Origin: DATLFI01 sp035524895
Lineage (GTDB): Bacteria; Acidobacteriota; Thermoanaerobaculia; Multivoradales; Multivoraceae
NCBI GenBank assembly: GCA_035524895.1
Contig: DATLFI010000386.1
Coordinates: forward strand, 1 to 40,495
DNA length: 40,495 nucleotides
Direction of reading: 5' to 3'
In this document: one piece after another, positions 40,072-40,495 of the stretch
Layout of the letters: every line of letters starts with the position of its first letter
How positions within the stretch are numbered: position 1 is the first letter of the stretch
The notes under the pieces: generated by a model
Database searches by the model: none
What the model was told of the DNA's origin: nothing
The model's input: the letters and a program-made list of their open reading frames with translations, nothing else
Translations under genes and position numbers: made by a program

Positions 40072-40495
40072 TCAGCTCGCTCGCGTGAAGACGCGCATCA
40101 GCGACGGCACCACCACCAGGGTGAGCACGGTCGAGCTCGCGAGCCCGCCGATCAGCGCCCAGCCCAGCGGCGACCACAGATCGCTGCCGGTGAGGGTGAG
40201 CGGGAGCAGACCGCCGATGGTCGTCATGGTGGTCAGCAGGATCGGCACGAAGCGCACGACCGCCGCCTCCTCGATCGCATCCACCAGCGCGACGCCTTCG
40301 GCGCGGCGACCGTTCGCGAAGTCGACCAGGATGATCGAGTTGTTGACCACGATCCCCATCAGCGCGGCGAGCCCGACGAAGGCCATGAACGAGAACGAGT
40401 AGCCGGTCAACAGCAGGGCGCCGAGCGAGCCGACGACCGCGAGCGGAATCGCGCTGAACACCACGAGAGGCTGCACGAACGAGCGGAACTGCAGC
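40072..40495 (-). CDS. RND family efflux transporter permease, C-terminal fragment (runs off window)
   Basis: About 141 codons of the C-terminus; the frame is open to the right edge (LQFRSF before MQPLVVFSAIPLAVVG), so the gene starts outside. The sequence is the last membrane domain of an AcrB/CzcA-type pump: SFMAFVGLAALMGIVVNNSIILVDFANGRRAEG, AIEEAAVVRFVPILLTTMTTIGGLLPLTL, GSDLWSPLGWALIGGLASSTVLTLVVVPSLMRVF. The NNSIILVDF stretch is the TM10-11 region; the Asp pair of proton relay is outside the window. Such pumps span the inner membrane and work with a periplasmic adaptor and outer-membrane channel. Subclass (HAE1, HME or lipid-type) cannot be judged from this fragment. Confidence 0.92.
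   Translation of the reverse strand, partial: LQFRSFVQPLVVFSAIPLAVVGSLGALLLTGYSFSFMAFVGLAALMGIVVNNSIILVDFANGRRAEGVALVDAIEEAAVVRFVPILLTTMTTIGGLLPLTLTGSDLWSPLGWALIGGLASSTVLTLVVVPSLMRVFTRAS

Noticed and set aside
1..40495. tRNA, rRNA or tmRNA genes
   Set aside because: No cloverleaf with a TTCGANTC-type T-arm and CCA-end context or rRNA signature was found by eye; absence is not proven without a covariance search.

Overview
The window is very GC-rich (roughly 70% by eye) and gene-dense, with many GTG and TTG starts and several start/stop overlaps of 1 to 13 bases. Its gene set (secreted FG-GAP/ASPIC-UnbV propellers, TPR lipid- or periplasm-facing proteins, DUF885 and M14/M20/M23 peptidases, PilT, three-part PntAB, MOFRL glycerate kinase) fits a free-living heterotrophic diderm. 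I infer a member of the Acidobacteriota, possibly the Thermoanaerobaculia group, but no rRNA or other phylogenetic marker is present to prove this.

Layout. 1-3934 (+): a 5'-truncated TPR/FG-GAP/ASPIC-UnbV protein followed 8 nt later by a TPR protein. 3984-5954 (-): a two-gene unit, a small protein with two copies of one domain and a PilT-type ATPase with an apparently duplicated N-terminal domain. 6101-15345 (-): the most unusual part, six tightly coupled genes encoding a small secreted Ig-like protein, two tandem long propellers (type A), a TPR protein, and two tandem propellers of another type (type B). 15554-16978 (+): a secreted DUF3179 protein. 17049-19254 (-): an M23 peptidase and a YhhQ-type queuosine precursor transporter. 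19443-24647 (+): a BNR/sialidase-fold lipoprotein, a large M14 carboxypeptidase, MscL and a GNAT acetyltransferase. 24916-27797 (+): pntA1-pntA2-pntB transhydrogenase operon. 27852-32515: a methyltransferase, 6-phosphofructokinase, enolase and glycerate 2-kinase, a lower-glycolysis cluster. 32517-32916: an inverted-repeat-bounded element without a credible gene. 32940-39811: BolA, DUF885 lipoprotein, ThrE-type exporter, M20 peptidase, PhyH-family dioxygenase, a 50-residue secreted peptide and an AAA-type P-loop protein. 40072-end (-): the C-terminus of an RND transporter.

How the genes work together. The propeller/TPR operon looks like a set of exported calcium-binding scaffold proteins made in fixed order; its function is unknown and it is the best candidate for an undescribed system. 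The secreted peptidases (M14, DUF885, M20) with a ThrE-type exporter suggest peptide use. PntAB, PFK, enolase and glycerate kinase form a core carbon and redox block. Four transcription-unit heads carry a TACANT hexamer 6-7 nt before the start codon with no Shine-Dalgarno, suggesting leaderless mRNAs, whereas mscL, the M14 gene and pntA1 have purine-rich ribosome binding sites.
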